Source: Pseudomonas kribbensis
GTDB taxonomy: Bacteria > Pseudomonadota > Gammaproteobacteria > Pseudomonadales > Pseudomonadaceae
Direction: 5' to 3'
Assembly (NCBI RefSeq): GCF_003352185.1
Contig: NZ_CP029608.1
Coordinates: 1,550,001-1,614,000, forward strand
DNA: 64,000 bases
A program made the position numbers and the translations under genes. Within the stretch, counting starts at the first letter, position 1. Each line of letters begins with the position of its first letter. Below, in pieces: positions 1-9,084 of the stretch. Under the pieces are notes generated by a model that worked only from the letters and a program-made list of their open reading frames with translations, was not told the origin of the DNA and made no database searches.

Positions 1-298
1 GGTCGGCTCGCTGGATGCGGTATTGAGCCGCATAGGCGTCGATGTTCAGCGCCGCGACACGCAGGTCGCGGTTGTTTTCCAGGGCAACCTGGATCAGCTG
101 TTGCAGGGCAGGGTCATGGAAAAACTGCTTCCAGCCCTGCTCGGCAGCGGCCTGCGCCGGTGCCTGGGCCGGCGAGTACGCCGGACCCTGCGGGAATTGC
201 GCGGCCACCGGTGCTTCAGGCTGCTGATAATCCGGTATCAGCGAGCAACCGCTCAGCACGAAGGCGGCGACTGCGATGGAGAGTAGCGACTTGCTCAT
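1..298 (-). CDS. emhC: Outer-membrane efflux lipoprotein, EmhC/TtgC/OprM family (partial, N-terminal 99 aa)
   Basis: This is the start of the outer-membrane channel of an RND tripartite pump; the remainder lies beyond the left edge. The first residues, [19 protein letters not shown], form a lipoprotein signal with lipobox LSGC. The mature part then reads YQQPEAP and [18 protein letters not shown], typical of OprM-type proteins. The start ATG at 298-296 overlaps the emhB stop as ATGA, so the two are translationally coupled. Full-length family members are about 480 aa, so only a fifth is visible. By context the protein would form the trimeric exit duct for substrates handled by EmhA and EmhB. 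Confidence 0.9.
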   Translation of the reverse strand, partial: MSKSLLSIAVAAFVLSGCSLIPDYQQPEAPVAAQFPQGPAYSPAQAPAQAAAEQGWKQFFHDPALQQLIQVALENNRDLRVAALNIDAYAAQYRIQRAD

Positions 299-3200
299 TG
301 GCCAGCCTCTTTAGGAGTTTCTTTGGTGTCATCCTCGCCAGCGATTTTGCGCTGACCCATGGACGACACAGTGACGAAGAACAGTGGGACCCAGAAGATC
401 GCCAGGATCGTGGCCGTGAGCATACCGCCAATCACGCCGGTACCGATCGCGTGTTGACTGCCCGAGCCTGCACCGGTGGAGATGGCCAACGGTACAACAC
501 CGAGGACGAACGCCAGCGAGGTCATGATGATCGGTCGCAGACGCATGCGGCAGGCTTCGATCGCCGCATCGCGCAGACTGCGCCCTTGCTCGTGCAGCTC
601 CTTGGCGAATTCGACGATCAGAATGGCGTTTTTAGCCGCCAGACCGATGGTCGTCAACAGGCCCACCTGGAAGTACACGTCGTTCGACAGACCGCGCAGG
701 CTGGTGGCCATCAGCGCACCGATGATCCCCAGTGGCACCACGAGCATGACCGCGATCGGGATCGACCAGCTTTCATACAGCGCCGCCAGACACAGGAACA
801 CCATCAGCAGCGACAGGGCGTACAGCGCTGGCGCTTGCGAGCCGGACAGACGTTCCTCGTAGGACAGACCGGTCCAGGAAATACCGACACCCGGCGGCAG
901 CTTGGCAGCAATCGCTTCGACTTCGGCCATCGCTTCACCAGTGGAGTAACCCGGCGCCGGAGAACCGAGGATCTCCATCGCTTCTACACCGTTGTAACGT
1001 GCCAGTTTCGGCGAACCGTAGATCCACTCGCCCTTGGCGAACGCGGAGAACGGAACCATGGTGCCGGCGCTGTTGCGCACGTACCACTTCTTCAGGTCTT
1101 CAGGGCTCATGCGAGCACCGGCCTGACCTTGTACGTAAACCTTCTTCACACGACCGCGGTCGATGAAGTCGTTGACGTAGCTACTGCCGAAGGAGATCGA
1201 CAGGGTGCTGTTGATGTCGGACAGGCTCAAGCCCAGGGCACGGGCCTTCTCGTCGTCGATTTCAAGGTGGTATTGCGGCTCGTCGTTCAGACCGTTCGGA
1301 CGCACCTGGTAGAGCACCTTGCTCTGCGCGGCCATGCCGAGGAACTGGTTACGGGCTTCCATCAGCTTGTCGTGACCGATACCGGCGCGGTCCTGCAGGA
1401 ACACGTCGAAACCGGTGGCGTTACCCAACTCCAGTACGGCTGGTGGGGCGAAAGCAAACACCATCGCATCGCGGAAGCTGAAGAAGTGCTGCTGGGCACG
1501 CTGGGCCAGGGCAAACACGCTGTTGCTCGCGTCACGCTCGTGCCAAGGCTTGAGCATGATGAACGCCAGACCGGAACTCTGGCCGCGACCGGCGAAGTTG
1601 AAGCCGTTCACGGTGAACACCGAGGCTACCGAACTGGATTCTTTATCCAGCAGGTAGGAACGCATTTCATCGATCACCACCTGCGTCCGCTCGGCACTGG
1701 AGCCGGCCGGGGTCTGTACCTGGGCGAACAGTACGCCCTGGTCTTCTTCCGGCAGGAACGCCGTCGGAATGCGGGTGAACAGCCAGATCATGCCGACCAC
1801 GATCAGGATGTACGCCAACAGGTACGGCGCCTTGCGCTGCAGAATGTTGCCGACACCGCGCTCGTAGCTACGAACGCTGCGGTCGAAGTTGCGGTTGAAC
1901 CAGCCGAAGAAACCTTTTTTCGGCGTGCCGTGCTCGCCTTTCGGAATCGCCTTGAGCATGGTTGCGCAGAGTGCCGGGGTGAAGATCAGCGCAACCATTA
2001 CCGACAGGGCCATGGCCGAGACGATGGTGATCGAGAACTGACGGTAGATCACACCAGTGGAGCCGCTGAAGAACGCCATCGGCAGCAGTACCGCCGACAG
2101 TACGAGGGCGATACCGACCAGGGCGCCCTGGATCTGGCCCATGGACTTCTTGGTCGCTTCCTTCGGTGACAGGCCTTCTTCGGCCATCACCCGCTCGACG
2201 TTTTCCACCACGACGATGGCATCGTCCACCAGCAAGCCGATGGCCAATACCATACCGAACATGGTCAGGGTGTTGATGCTGAAACCGGCGGCCGCGAGGA
2301 TGCCGAACGTACCGAGCAATACCACCGGCACGGTCATCGTGGTGATGACGGTGGCGCGGAAGTTCTGCAGGAACAGGAACATCACCAGGAACACCAGCGC
2401 GATCGCTTCGACCAGGGTTTCAACCACACCCTTGATCGATTCGGTCACCACCGGGGTGGTGTCGTACGGGAACACTACTTCCATACCTTGCGGGAAGAAC
2501 GGCTTGAGGTCGTCAATCGTCTTGCGCAGGGCTTTTGCGGTGTCGAGGGCGTTGGCGCCGTTGGCCAGTTTCACCGCCAGACCGGAAGCCGGTTTGCCGT
2601 TGAACTGGGCCGCGATACTGGAGTTTTCACCACCCAGACCGACATCGGCGACATCACCGATACGGACTTGCGAGCCATCCTGGTTGACCTTCAGCAGAAT
2701 CGCCTTGAACTGCTCGGCAGTCTGCAGACGGGTCTTGCCGATGATCGTGGCGTTCAGTTGCTGGCCTGGCAGCGCCGGCAGACCGCCGAGCTGACCGGAC
2801 GAAATCTGCACGTTCTGCGCCGAGATCGCGGCGCTGACATCGGCCGGGGTCAGGTTGTATTTGTTCAGCTTGGCCGGATCGAGCCAGATACGCATCGCGT
2901 ACTGGGCACCGAAGACCTGGAAGTCACCGACACCGGCGGTCCGGGAGATCGGGTCCTGCATGTTCGACACGATGTAGTTGGACAGGTCGTCCTTGGACAT
3001 GCTGCCGTCACGCGATACCACGCCGATCACCAGCAGGAAGTTCTTCACTGCCTTGGTCACGCGGATACCCTGTTGCTGCACTTCCTGCGGCAACAGCGGG
3101 GTGGCCAGGTTCAGCTTGTTCTGGACCTGGACCTGCGCGGTGTCGGAGTTGGTGCCTTGCTCGAAGGTTGCGGTGATGGTCATGCTGCCGTCGGAGTTAC

Positions 3201-3444
3201 TTTCCGACGACACATAACGCAGGTTGTCGATACCGTTGAGCTGTTGCTCGATCACCTGCACCACGGTGTCCTGGACCGTCTGTGCCGAAGCACCCGGGTA
3301 GGTCACGGAAATCGCAATGGCCGGTGGCGCAATGCTCGGGTACTGGTTGATCGGCAACTTGAGGATCGATAGAGCCCCGACCAGCATGATCACCAGGGCA
3401 ATTACCCAGGCGAAAATCGGACGGTCGATAAAAAATTTCGACAT
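295..3444 (-). CDS. emhB: RND multidrug efflux permease, EmhB/TtgB/MexB family
   Basis: Inner-membrane proton/drug antiporter of the hydrophobe/amphiphile efflux family, 1049 aa, a normal length for AcrB/MexB. It opens with [20 protein letters not shown], the usual first membrane helix. The proton-relay aspartates are present in [13 protein letters not shown] and the relay lysine in [16 protein letters not shown]. Two large periplasmic loops and about 12 membrane segments are as expected. It is the middle gene of emhA-emhB-emhC, 3 bp after emhA and overlapping emhC by 4 bp. Expected substrates are solvents, hydrophobic antibiotics and polycyclic aromatics; the exact range cannot be read from sequence. 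Confidence 0.95.
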   Translation of the reverse strand: MSKFFIDRPIFAWVIALVIMLVGALSILKLPINQYPSIAPPAIAISVTYPGASAQTVQDTVVQVIEQQLNGIDNLRYVSSESNSDGSMTITATFEQGTNSDTAQVQVQNKLNLATPLLPQEVQQQGIRVTKAVKNFLLVIGVVSRDGSMSKDDLSNYIVSNMQDPISRTAGVGDFQVFGAQYAMRIWLDPAKLNKYNLTPADVSAAISAQNVQISSGQLGGLPALPGQQLNATIIGKTRLQTAEQFKAILLKVNQDGSQVRIGDVADVGLGGENSSIAAQFNGKPASGLAVKLANGANALDTAKALRKTIDDLKPFFPQGMEVVFPYDTTPVVTESIKGVVETLVEAIALVFLVMFLFLQNFRATVITTMTVPVVLLGTFGILAAAGFSINTLTMFGMVLAIGLLVDDAIVVVENVERVMAEEGLSPKEATKKSMGQIQGALVGIALVLSAVLLPMAFFSGSTGVIYRQFSITIVSAMALSVMVALIFTPALCATMLKAIPKGEHGTPKKGFFGWFNRNFDRSVRSYERGVGNILQRKAPYLLAYILIVVGMIWLFTRIPTAFLPEEDQGVLFAQVQTPAGSSAERTQVVIDEMRSYLLDKESSSVASVFTVNGFNFAGRGQSSGLAFIMLKPWHERDASNSVFALAQRAQQHFFSFRDAMVFAFAPPAVLELGNATGFDVFLQDRAGIGHDKLMEARNQFLGMAAQSKVLYQVRPNGLNDEPQYHLEIDDEKARALGLSLSDINSTLSISFGSSYVNDFIDRGRVKKVYVQGQAGARMSPEDLKKWYVRNSAGTMVPFSAFAKGEWIYGSPKLARYNGVEAMEILGSPAPGYSTGEAMAEVEAIAAKLPPGVGISWTGLSYEERLSGSQAPALYALSLLMVFLCLAALYESWSIPIAVMLVVPLGIIGALMATSLRGLSNDVYFQVGLLTTIGLAAKNAILIVEFAKELHEQGRSLRDAAIEACRMRLRPIIMTSLAFVLGVVPLAISTGAGSGSQHAIGTGVIGGMLTATILAIFWVPLFFVTVSSMGQRKIAGEDDTKETPKEAGQ

Positions 3445-3447
3445 GAG

Positions 3448-4602
3448 TTACTCCCCTTTGCCGCCGTAGGCTTTGTCAGCTGCCTTGGCGGGTGCCGGGT
3501 TCTTGGCTACGTTGGTCGCTTCGGTCGGATTGACCTGAACACCCGGACGCACGAACTGCAGCCCTTCGGTGATCAGGCGATCGCCGGCTTTCAGGCCGTC
3601 TTCGATCAGCCACTGGCTGCCGACGGTGCGGCTGGCCTTGAGCTGACGCAGTTCGACCTTGTTGTCCGCACCGACGACCAGCGCGGTCGGGGTGCCCTTG
3701 AGGTCACGGGTCACGCCTTGTTGCGGCGCCAGGATGGCGGCGGCGTTGACACCGGCCTGCAGCTGGGCGCGCACGAACATGCCTGGCAACAGGGTGTGAT
3801 CCGGGTTCGGGAACACGGCGCGCAGGGTCACGGAGCCGGTGGTCGGGTCGACCGACACTTCGGAGAATTCCAGCTTACCGTCGAGCTTGTACTGGCTGCC
3901 GTCTTCCAGGGTCAGCTTGACCGCAGCGGCGTTGTCGCCAGCCTTCTGCAGGCGACCGCTTTCCAGTTCACGGCGCAGCTCCAGCAGTTCGACCGAGGAC
4001 TGCGTCACGTCGACGTAGATCGGGTCCAGTTGCTGGATGGTCGCCATCGCATCGGACTGGCCGTTGCTGACCAGTGCGCCTTCGGTGACCGAAGAGCGAC
4101 CGATACGCCCGGAGATCGGCGCGTAGACCTTGGTGTAACGCACGTTGATCTGCGCGCTCTGCAGCGAAGCTTCCGATTGCAGGCGGTTGGACACGGCGGT
4201 GTCGTATTCCTGGCGGCTCACGGCCTGCTCGTCGACCAGTTGCTTGTAGCGGTCGGAGATCGACTTGGTCGAACGCAGGTTGGCTTCGGCGCTTTTCAGG
4301 GTCGCTTCATAGACCGACGGATCGATCTGATACAGCTGCTGGCCGGCTTTGACATCGCCGCCTTCCTTGAACAGACGCTTGAGAATGATGCCGTTGACCT
4401 GCGGACGGACTTCAGCGATGCGGAACGCACTGGTGCGGCCCGGAAGTTCCGACGTGAGGGTAAAGGCTTGTGGTTGCAGGGTGACGACGCCGACCTGAGG
4501 AGGTGGTGCGGCGGGAGCCGCCTCTTCCTTTTTACATCCGCTGAGCAGCGATGCCAGGGCGACGGCAGTGACCAGAGCGGTAACAGCTGGCTTGAATTGC
4601 AT
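3448..4602 (-). CDS. emhA: RND efflux periplasmic adaptor lipoprotein, EmhA/TtgA/MexA family
   Basis: Membrane-fusion protein linking EmhB to the outer-membrane channel, 384 aa. I chose the ATG at 4602 because it is preceded by GAGG at suitable spacing and gives a clean lipoprotein signal MQFKPAVTALVTAVALASLL with lipobox LSGC. The upstream in-frame extension lacks signal-peptide character. Barrel-sandwich, alpha-hairpin (about residues 95-165) and beta-barrel parts are recognisable, including YQIDPSVYEATLKSA and VYAPISGRIGRS. First gene of the operon, facing away from the TetR regulator; the EmhR-type operator lies about 95 bp upstream of its start. Confidence 0.94.
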   Translation of the reverse strand: MQFKPAVTALVTAVALASLLSGCKKEEAAPAAPPPQVGVVTLQPQAFTLTSELPGRTSAFRIAEVRPQVNGIILKRLFKEGGDVKAGQQLYQIDPSVYEATLKSAEANLRSTKSISDRYKQLVDEQAVSRQEYDTAVSNRLQSEASLQSAQINVRYTKVYAPISGRIGRSSVTEGALVSNGQSDAMATIQQLDPIYVDVTQSSVELLELRRELESGRLQKAGDNAAAVKLTLEDGSQYKLDGKLEFSEVSVDPTTGSVTLRAVFPNPDHTLLPGMFVRAQLQAGVNAAAILAPQQGVTRDLKGTPTALVVGADNKVELRQLKASRTVGSQWLIEDGLKAGDRLITEGLQFVRPGVQVNPTEATNVAKNPAPAKAADKAYGGKGE

Positions 4603-4695
4603 GAAGATCCTCGGGTCAGGCGCGCGAAAAGCGCACAAGAAGTGTGGAAGGGTAAAAAAAGGTTACCGGGTGGATAAGTAGCTTGCTAAGGAATA

Positions 4696-4723
4696 TACTT
4701 ACGTTCATGGTTGTTTGTAAACA
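4696..4723. promoter_or_regulatory. EmhR/TtgR-type operator in the emhA-emhR intergenic region
   Basis: Read on the minus strand, this stretch contains TTTACAAACAACCATGAA followed by CGTAAGTA. This closely matches the TtgR operator I recall from the P. putida ttgABC-ttgR intergenic region. It lies between the divergent emhA and emhR genes, where it would overlap the emhA promoter and allow autoregulation. The match is from memory and not from an alignment. Confidence 0.75.
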
Positions 4724-4869
4724 CCTTGGCTGCGTACCCAACCGGTTACAAAGGTCGTGGCAAGGTCTGAAATTGTAGGCCGGGGGAGTCGATCCGCGAG
4801 AGATCCACCCCTTTTTATTCAGCGGATATTCAGCCATCCCTGAAACATCCTGTTTGAGGTTTTACTGCC

Positions 4870-5502
4870 ATGGTTCGTCGTACCAAAGAGGAAGCTCAGG
4901 AAACGCGAAGCCAGATTCTGGAAGCCGCCGAAAAAGCTTTCTTCGAGAGGGGAGTGGCCCGCACCACGCTCTCCGATATCGCGAGCCTGGCCGGCGTGAC
5001 GCGGGGTGCCATCTATTGGCACTTCAGCAACAAGGCCGATTTGCTGCAGGCGATGCTCGATACGCTGCACGAGCCGCTGGACGAGCTGGCCAAGGCCAGC
5101 GAAAGCGAGGACGAACCCGACCCGCTGGGCTGCATGCGCAAGCTGCTGATTCATTTGTTTCATCAAGTTGCGCTGGACCCGAAGACCCGGCGTATCAACG
5201 AAATTCTGTTTCATAAGTGCGAATTCACCGATGAAATGTGCGACCTGCGCCAACAGCGCCGGACCGCCAGCCTCGATTGCAATGTGCGGATCGCGCTGAC
5301 ATTGAGTAATGCGGTCAATCGTGGGCAACTGCCGGCGGACCTCGACACCGCCCGCGCTGCCATCAGCATTCACGCCTTTATCGATGGCATCCTGTATCAG
5401 TGGCTGCTGGCCCCGGACAGCTTCGAGCTGTACGCCGAAGCCGAGCGCTGGGTCGATACAGGGCTGGATATGCTGCGCTGGAGCCCCAGCCTGCGCAAAT
5501 GA
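4870..5502 (+). CDS. emhR: TetR-family repressor of the RND pump, EmhR/TtgR
   Basis: A 210-aa TetR regulator beginning [20 protein letters not shown]. The helix-turn-helix is at about residues 30-52 ([20 protein letters not shown]), and the C-terminal part is the variable ligand-binding domain. It is divergent from emhABC and shares a 267-bp intergenic region holding the operator described at 4696-4723. By analogy with TtgR/EmhR it represses the pump until a hydrophobic drug or flavonoid binds. An 8-bp hairpin plus a short T run follows the gene at 5615-5637. Confidence 0.93.
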   Translation: MVRRTKEEAQETRSQILEAAEKAFFERGVARTTLSDIASLAGVTRGAIYWHFSNKADLLQAMLDTLHEPLDELAKASESEDEPDPLGCMRKLLIHLFHQVALDPKTRRINEILFHKCEFTDEMCDLRQQRRTASLDCNVRIALTLSNAVNRGQLPADLDTARAAISIHAFIDGILYQWLLAPDSFELYAEAERWVDTGLDMLRWSPSLRK

Positions 5503-5614
5503 AACAAAATGCGTAATTGGATCAGGTTGTGTCAATGAAGGAGGCGGATGAAGATCCCTGTTCGTTCGCCTCGCCGCAGTGGATTGCTTTTATATACCTC
5601 AACCCATCGAGTTG

Positions 5615-5637
5615 ATACGTAGCGAACTACGTATTTT
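5615..5637 (+). terminator. Hairpin terminator after emhR
   Basis: ATACGTAG and CTACGTAT form perfect 8-bp arms around a CGAA loop, followed by TTTT. The stem is AT-rich, so it is probably a modest terminator. Confidence 0.6.
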
Positions 5638-5688
5638 GTAGGGATTTTGTGTCAAACCTGTGAGCGATTCGCGAACCCCGCGCCCAAT

Positions 5689-5725
5689 AAAAAGCCCCCG
5701 GCTCTCACGAGTCGGGGGCTTTTTT
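5689..5725. terminator. Bidirectional rho-independent terminator
   Basis: AAAAAGCCCCCG and CGGGGGCTTTTTT flank a short loop. The A and T runs allow termination of xenB (minus strand) and of any read-through from emhR (plus strand). Confidence 0.9.
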
Positions 5726-5743
5726 GCGCTTCTGCGCTGCGAC

Positions 5744-6793
5744 TTACAGCGTCGGGTAGTCGAGGTAACCGACCGCGCCTTTGCCGTAGAAGGTTTCCGG
5801 GTGCGGCTGGTTCAGCGGCGCGTCGGCCTTCAGACGGGCCGGCAGGTCCGGGTTGGCGATGAACGGGATGCCGAACGCCACGGCGTCAGCCTTGCCCTCG
5901 GCCAGCCACGCGTTGGCGCTGTCCTTGGTGAAGCGCTCGTTGGCGATGTACGCGCCGCCGAAAGCTTCTTTCAGCTGTGGGCCGAGGCTGTCGGCGCCTT
6001 CTTTTTCGCGGGAGCAGATGAAGGCGATGCCACGCTTGCCCAGTTCGCGGGCGACGTAGGTGAAGGTTTCGGCCAGGTTGTCGTCGCCCATGTCATGGGA
6101 GTCGGCACGCGGAGCCAGGTGTACACCGACACGGCCGGCGCCCCAGACTTCGATGGCGGCGTCGGTCACTTCCAGCAGCAGGCGGGCACGGTTTTCCAGG
6201 GAACCGCCGTAGTTGTCGGTGCGCTGGTTGGTGCTGCTTTGCAGGAACTGGTCGAGCAGGTAGCCGTTGGCGCCGTGGATTTCCACGCCGTCGAAACCCG
6301 CGGCCTTGGCGTTTTCCGCACCGACGCGGTAGGCGTCGACAATGTCGGCGATTTCAGCGGTTTCCAGCGCGCGTGGCGTCGGGAAGTCGGCCAGTGGGCG
6401 AACCAGGCTGACGTGGCCTTTCGGCTGGATCGCGCTCGGTGCAACCGGGGTTTCGCCGTTAAGGTACGACGGGTGGGAAATCCGACCCACGTGCCACAGT
6501 TGCAGGACGATCTTGCCACCGGCGGCGTGAACAGCCTTGGTCACGTTGGTCCAGCCGCGCACCTGATCGTTGGACCAGATGCCCGGGGTGTCCGGGTAGC
6601 CGACGCCCATCGGGGTCACCGAAGTGGCTTCACTGAGGATCAGGCCGGCCGAGGCGCGTTGTACGTAGTATTCGGCCATCAGTGCGTTCGGTACGCGGCC
6701 TTCGTCGGCGCGGCAGCGGGTCAGCGGCGCCATGATGATGCGGTTGGACAGCTCGAGGTCGCCCAGTTTGATCGGATCGAAAATTGTTGCCAT
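5744..6793 (-). CDS. xenB: Old-yellow-enzyme family ene-reductase, xenobiotic reductase B (XenB/NemA-like)
   Basis: FMN-dependent NADPH oxidoreductase of 349 aa that reduces activated C=C bonds and nitro/nitrate-ester compounds. The start is ATG at 6793 (MATIFDPIKLGDLELSNRII), which matches the N-terminus of Pseudomonas XenB as I recall it; an in-frame TTG three codons upstream is less likely. Family landmarks are PLTRCRADEGRVPN, the catalytic/binding pair in LQLWHVGRISH, EIHGANGYLLDQFL and the terminal YGKGAVGYLDYP. It lies 32 bp after the MFS gene on the same strand, in a group beginning with an ArsR regulator, which suggests a stress- or electrophile-responsive unit. Confidence 0.9.
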   Translation of the reverse strand: MATIFDPIKLGDLELSNRIIMAPLTRCRADEGRVPNALMAEYYVQRASAGLILSEATSVTPMGVGYPDTPGIWSNDQVRGWTNVTKAVHAAGGKIVLQLWHVGRISHPSYLNGETPVAPSAIQPKGHVSLVRPLADFPTPRALETAEIADIVDAYRVGAENAKAAGFDGVEIHGANGYLLDQFLQSSTNQRTDNYGGSLENRARLLLEVTDAAIEVWGAGRVGVHLAPRADSHDMGDDNLAETFTYVARELGKRGIAFICSREKEGADSLGPQLKEAFGGAYIANERFTKDSANAWLAEGKADAVAFGIPFIANPDLPARLKADAPLNQPHPETFYGKGAVGYLDYPTL

Positions 6794-6825
6794 GAGATAC
6801 AACCCTCGTGAAGTAAGTGAGTGAA

Positions 6826-7992
6826 TCAGTTAGCGGTGGCCAGCTCGGGATTACCGTTCCGGCGGAATGTGATCAGGGTGACCAGCAGGGCCAGGATCGC
6901 CAGCGCCGCAGCGGCAAGGGGCACGCTGGTCAGGCCGTAGCCGTGGGCGATGACGCTGCCGCCGACCCAGGCACCGAGGGCGTTGCCGACGTTGAAGGCG
7001 CCGATGTTCAAGGTCGACACCAGGTTCGGTGCGGCCTGGCCGTAGGTCACGACGTTCACTTGCAGGGCAGGCACGGCGGCGAAACACGCGGTGGCCCAGA
7101 GGAACAGGGTGATTTCGGTCGGGATCAGCGCGACGCTGGTCCAGGTCAGGACGGTGGAGGTCACGGCCATGGCGATGAACACGCCGATCAGCGTCGCGGC
7201 CAGGCCTTTGTCGGCCAGTTTGCCGCCGATGATGTTGCCGACGGTCAGGCCCAGGCCGATCAACATCAGGGTCCAGGTCACGCCACGGGGCGAAACACCG
7301 GTGACATCGCCCAGCAGCGGTGCGACGTAGGTGAACAGGGTGAATACCGAGGCGGCGAACAGCGCGGTCATGCTCAGGGACAGCCAGATCCCGGCGCCTT
7401 TGAGCGCGGCCAGTTCGGCGCGCATGTCGAGTTTTTCTTCGTCATGCTTGGCCGGCAGGAAGCGGATCAGGCCGATCAGCGCGACGACACCGATCACGGT
7501 CACTGCCCAGAAGGTCGAACGCCAGCCGGCTTCCTGACCGAGCGCGGTGCCCAGCGGTACGCCCAACACGTTGGCGAGGGTCAGGCCGGTGAACATCAGG
7601 GCCACGGCCGAAGCGCGTTTGTTCGGCGCCACCAGGTTGGCCGCGACCACCGAACCGATGCCGAAGAACGCACCGTGGCACAGGGCGGTGACCACTCGGG
7701 CGAACATCAGCACCTCGTAGTCAGTGGCGATGGCACAGAGCAGGTTGCCGATAATGAAGATGCCCATCAGCGCCACCAGTGCAGCCTTGCGCGGCAGTTT
7801 GGCGGTGGCCATCGCCATGAACGGTGCACCGATGGCCACGCCCAGGGCGTAACCGGTCACCAGCCAGCCGGCGCCGGGGATCGACACGCCGAGATCCGCC
7901 GCCACATCGGGCAACAGGCCCATGATGACGAATTCCGTGGTGCCGATGGCGAAGGCGCTCAGGGCGAGTATGAGGAGCGAGAGGGGCATCAT
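6826..7992 (-). CDS. MFS transporter, DHA1/AraJ-type exporter
   Basis: A 388-aa, 12-helix major facilitator protein. The N-terminus MMPLSLLILALSAFAIGTTE and the FVIMGLLPDVAADLGVS segment are typical of the arabinose-efflux/drug-exporter group (AraJ, YdhP). The loop 2-3 motif is represented by MAMATAKLPRKAALVALM. Two adjacent ATG codons are possible starts, with AAGGA just upstream. It sits between the arsR-type regulator (31 bp upstream) and xenB (32 bp downstream), so all three are probably one transcript. The substrate is unknown; co-expression with an ene-reductase suggests an electrophilic or xenobiotic compound. Confidence 0.85.
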   Translation of the reverse strand: MMPLSLLILALSAFAIGTTEFVIMGLLPDVAADLGVSIPGAGWLVTGYALGVAIGAPFMAMATAKLPRKAALVALMGIFIIGNLLCAIATDYEVLMFARVVTALCHGAFFGIGSVVAANLVAPNKRASAVALMFTGLTLANVLGVPLGTALGQEAGWRSTFWAVTVIGVVALIGLIRFLPAKHDEEKLDMRAELAALKGAGIWLSLSMTALFAASVFTLFTYVAPLLGDVTGVSPRGVTWTLMLIGLGLTVGNIIGGKLADKGLAATLIGVFIAMAVTSTVLTWTSVALIPTEITLFLWATACFAAVPALQVNVVTYGQAAPNLVSTLNIGAFNVGNALGAWVGGSVIAHGYGLTSVPLAAAALAILALLVTLITFRRNGNPELATAN

Positions 7993-8023
7993 TTAGTCCT
8001 TTTCGGCTGGCTGACGTTAAGGG

Positions 8024-8326
8024 TCAGAGCTCTTTACTGAGAGTGCTGAGGAACGCCTGGATCACGTCCTCGTTACGTTTGAAAAAGTGCCACTGCCCGG
8101 CCTTCTGGCTGCTGATCAGCCCGGCCCGTTGCAGGGTGGCCAGGTGGGCGGAGACGGTTGATTGCGACAGGCCGCAGCGTTGGTCGATCTGCCCGGCGCA
8201 GATGCCGTACTCGTGGTTGTGGATCTGTTCCGGAAACTGGGTTTTCGGGTCTTTCAGCCAGTTGAGGATGTCTCGCCGTACTGGGTGTGCCAGGGCTTTT
8301 ATTATTTCGTCGAGGTCAATGTTCAT
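8024..8326 (-). CDS. ArsR-family winged-helix repressor
   Basis: A 100-aa HTH_ArsR protein with recognition helix CGLSQSTVSAHLATLQRAGL and wing SSQKAGQWHFFKRNE. It has cysteines in YGICAGQIDQRCGLS but no CVC metal-binding box, so a metal sensor role is not evident; many such proteins sense redox or electrophile stress. It is the first gene of a group with the MFS exporter and xenB. Two operator-like blocks 50 bp apart lie 52-130 bp upstream of its start, consistent with autorepression. Confidence 0.88.
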   Translation of the reverse strand: MNIDLDEIIKALAHPVRRDILNWLKDPKTQFPEQIHNHEYGICAGQIDQRCGLSQSTVSAHLATLQRAGLISSQKAGQWHFFKRNEDVIQAFLSTLSKEL

Positions 8327-8376
8327 GGCTGGTTGCTCGTGATGTGTGTAGCGCTATATCGCGATGAGGCGAACTT

Positions 8377-8405
8377 TAAATCGGTATTTCGCGATATACC
8401 AATAT
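8377..8405. promoter_or_regulatory. Operator-like block 1 of the ArsR intergenic region
   Basis: Contains AAATCGGTATTTCGCGATAT followed by ACCAATAT. The core GGTATTTCGCGATATACC is a near-perfect inverted repeat. A weaker partial copy, GCTATATCGCGAT, lies at 8353-8365. The placement upstream of a small winged-helix gene suggests these are its binding sites. Confidence 0.65.
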
Positions 8406-8426
8406 GAATTCGATCTGACGACCGCA

Positions 8427-8455
8427 TAAATCGGTATATCGGGTTATAACGATAT
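8427..8455. promoter_or_regulatory. Operator-like block 2, 50 bp from block 1
   Basis: AAATCGGTATATCGGGTTAT followed by AACGATAT repeats block 1, with AAATCGGTAT starting at 8428 compared with 8378 in block 1. The exact 50-bp offset is close to five helical turns, placing both sites on one DNA face. It also lies 43 bp before acpH and could affect that gene. Confidence 0.65.
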
Positions 8456-8497
8456 GTGAGGTGTAAACAAACGCGGGCGCGGTGCTAAGCTGCGCCC

Positions 8498-9070
8498 ATG
8501 AACTATCTCGCACATTTGCACCTCGGTGGCCAGCGCCCCGGTCAACTGCTCGGCAGTCTTTATGGCGATTTCGTCAAAGGACGGCTGCAAGGGCAGTTCG
8601 ATCCGGAGATCGAAGCGGCGATTGCCCTGCATCGTCAGATCGATGTGTTCACCGATCGCCACCCGTTGGTCGACGCTTCACTGGCGCGGTTTTCCACGAC
8701 CCGCCGCCGTTACGCCGGCATCGTCCTCGACGTGTTCTTCGACCATTGCCTGGCCCGGGACTGGACGCTGTACGCCGACCGGCCGTTGGGGCAATTCACC
8801 ACCGACGTTTATCGCGTGCTGTCCAGCGAGCGGCAATTGCCCGAGCGCCTGGCGAAGATCGCCCCGCACATGGTGGCCAATGACTGGTTGGGTTCGTATC
8901 AGGAATTCGAAGTGCTGGAGCAGGTGCTGCGCGGGATTTCCCGGCGCCTGAGCAAGCCTGAAGAACTGGCGGGGGCGATGCAGGAATTGCGGCGTCTGTA
9001 CGAACCGCTCAGTGATGACTTTCGCTTGTTCTACCCACAACTGCAGGACTTCGCCGGTCGGCAGTTGTAG
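8498..9070 (+). CDS. acpH: Acyl carrier protein phosphodiesterase (AcpH family)
   Basis: A 190-aa protein starting MNYLAHLHLGGQ, the hallmark of the DUF479/AcpH family, which removes 4'-phosphopantetheine from holo-ACP. Metal-binding histidine/aspartate positions are seen in LHRQIDVFTDRHP and LDVFFDHCLARDW, as in HD-type phosphodiesterases. Length is normal (E. coli AcpH is 193 aa). It stands alone, divergent from the arsR group, and ends shortly before the convergent olsA. Confidence 0.88.
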   Translation: MNYLAHLHLGGQRPGQLLGSLYGDFVKGRLQGQFDPEIEAAIALHRQIDVFTDRHPLVDASLARFSTTRRRYAGIVLDVFFDHCLARDWTLYADRPLGQFTTDVYRVLSSERQLPERLAKIAPHMVANDWLGSYQEFEVLEQVLRGISRRLSKPEELAGAMQELRRLYEPLSDDFRLFYPQLQDFAGRQL

Positions 9071-9084
9071 GCAGAGAATGACGA

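Noticed and set aside
160..2169. 669-codon open frame on the plus strand opposite emhB
   Set aside because: It is the antisense shadow of a strongly conserved RND permease gene. The product is rich in Arg, His, Gln and Asp with no domain, as is typical of GC-rich shadow frames.
6817..8040. 407-codon plus-strand frame opposite the MFS gene
   Set aside because: Gln/Gly/His/Arg-rich shadow of a clear 12-helix transporter.
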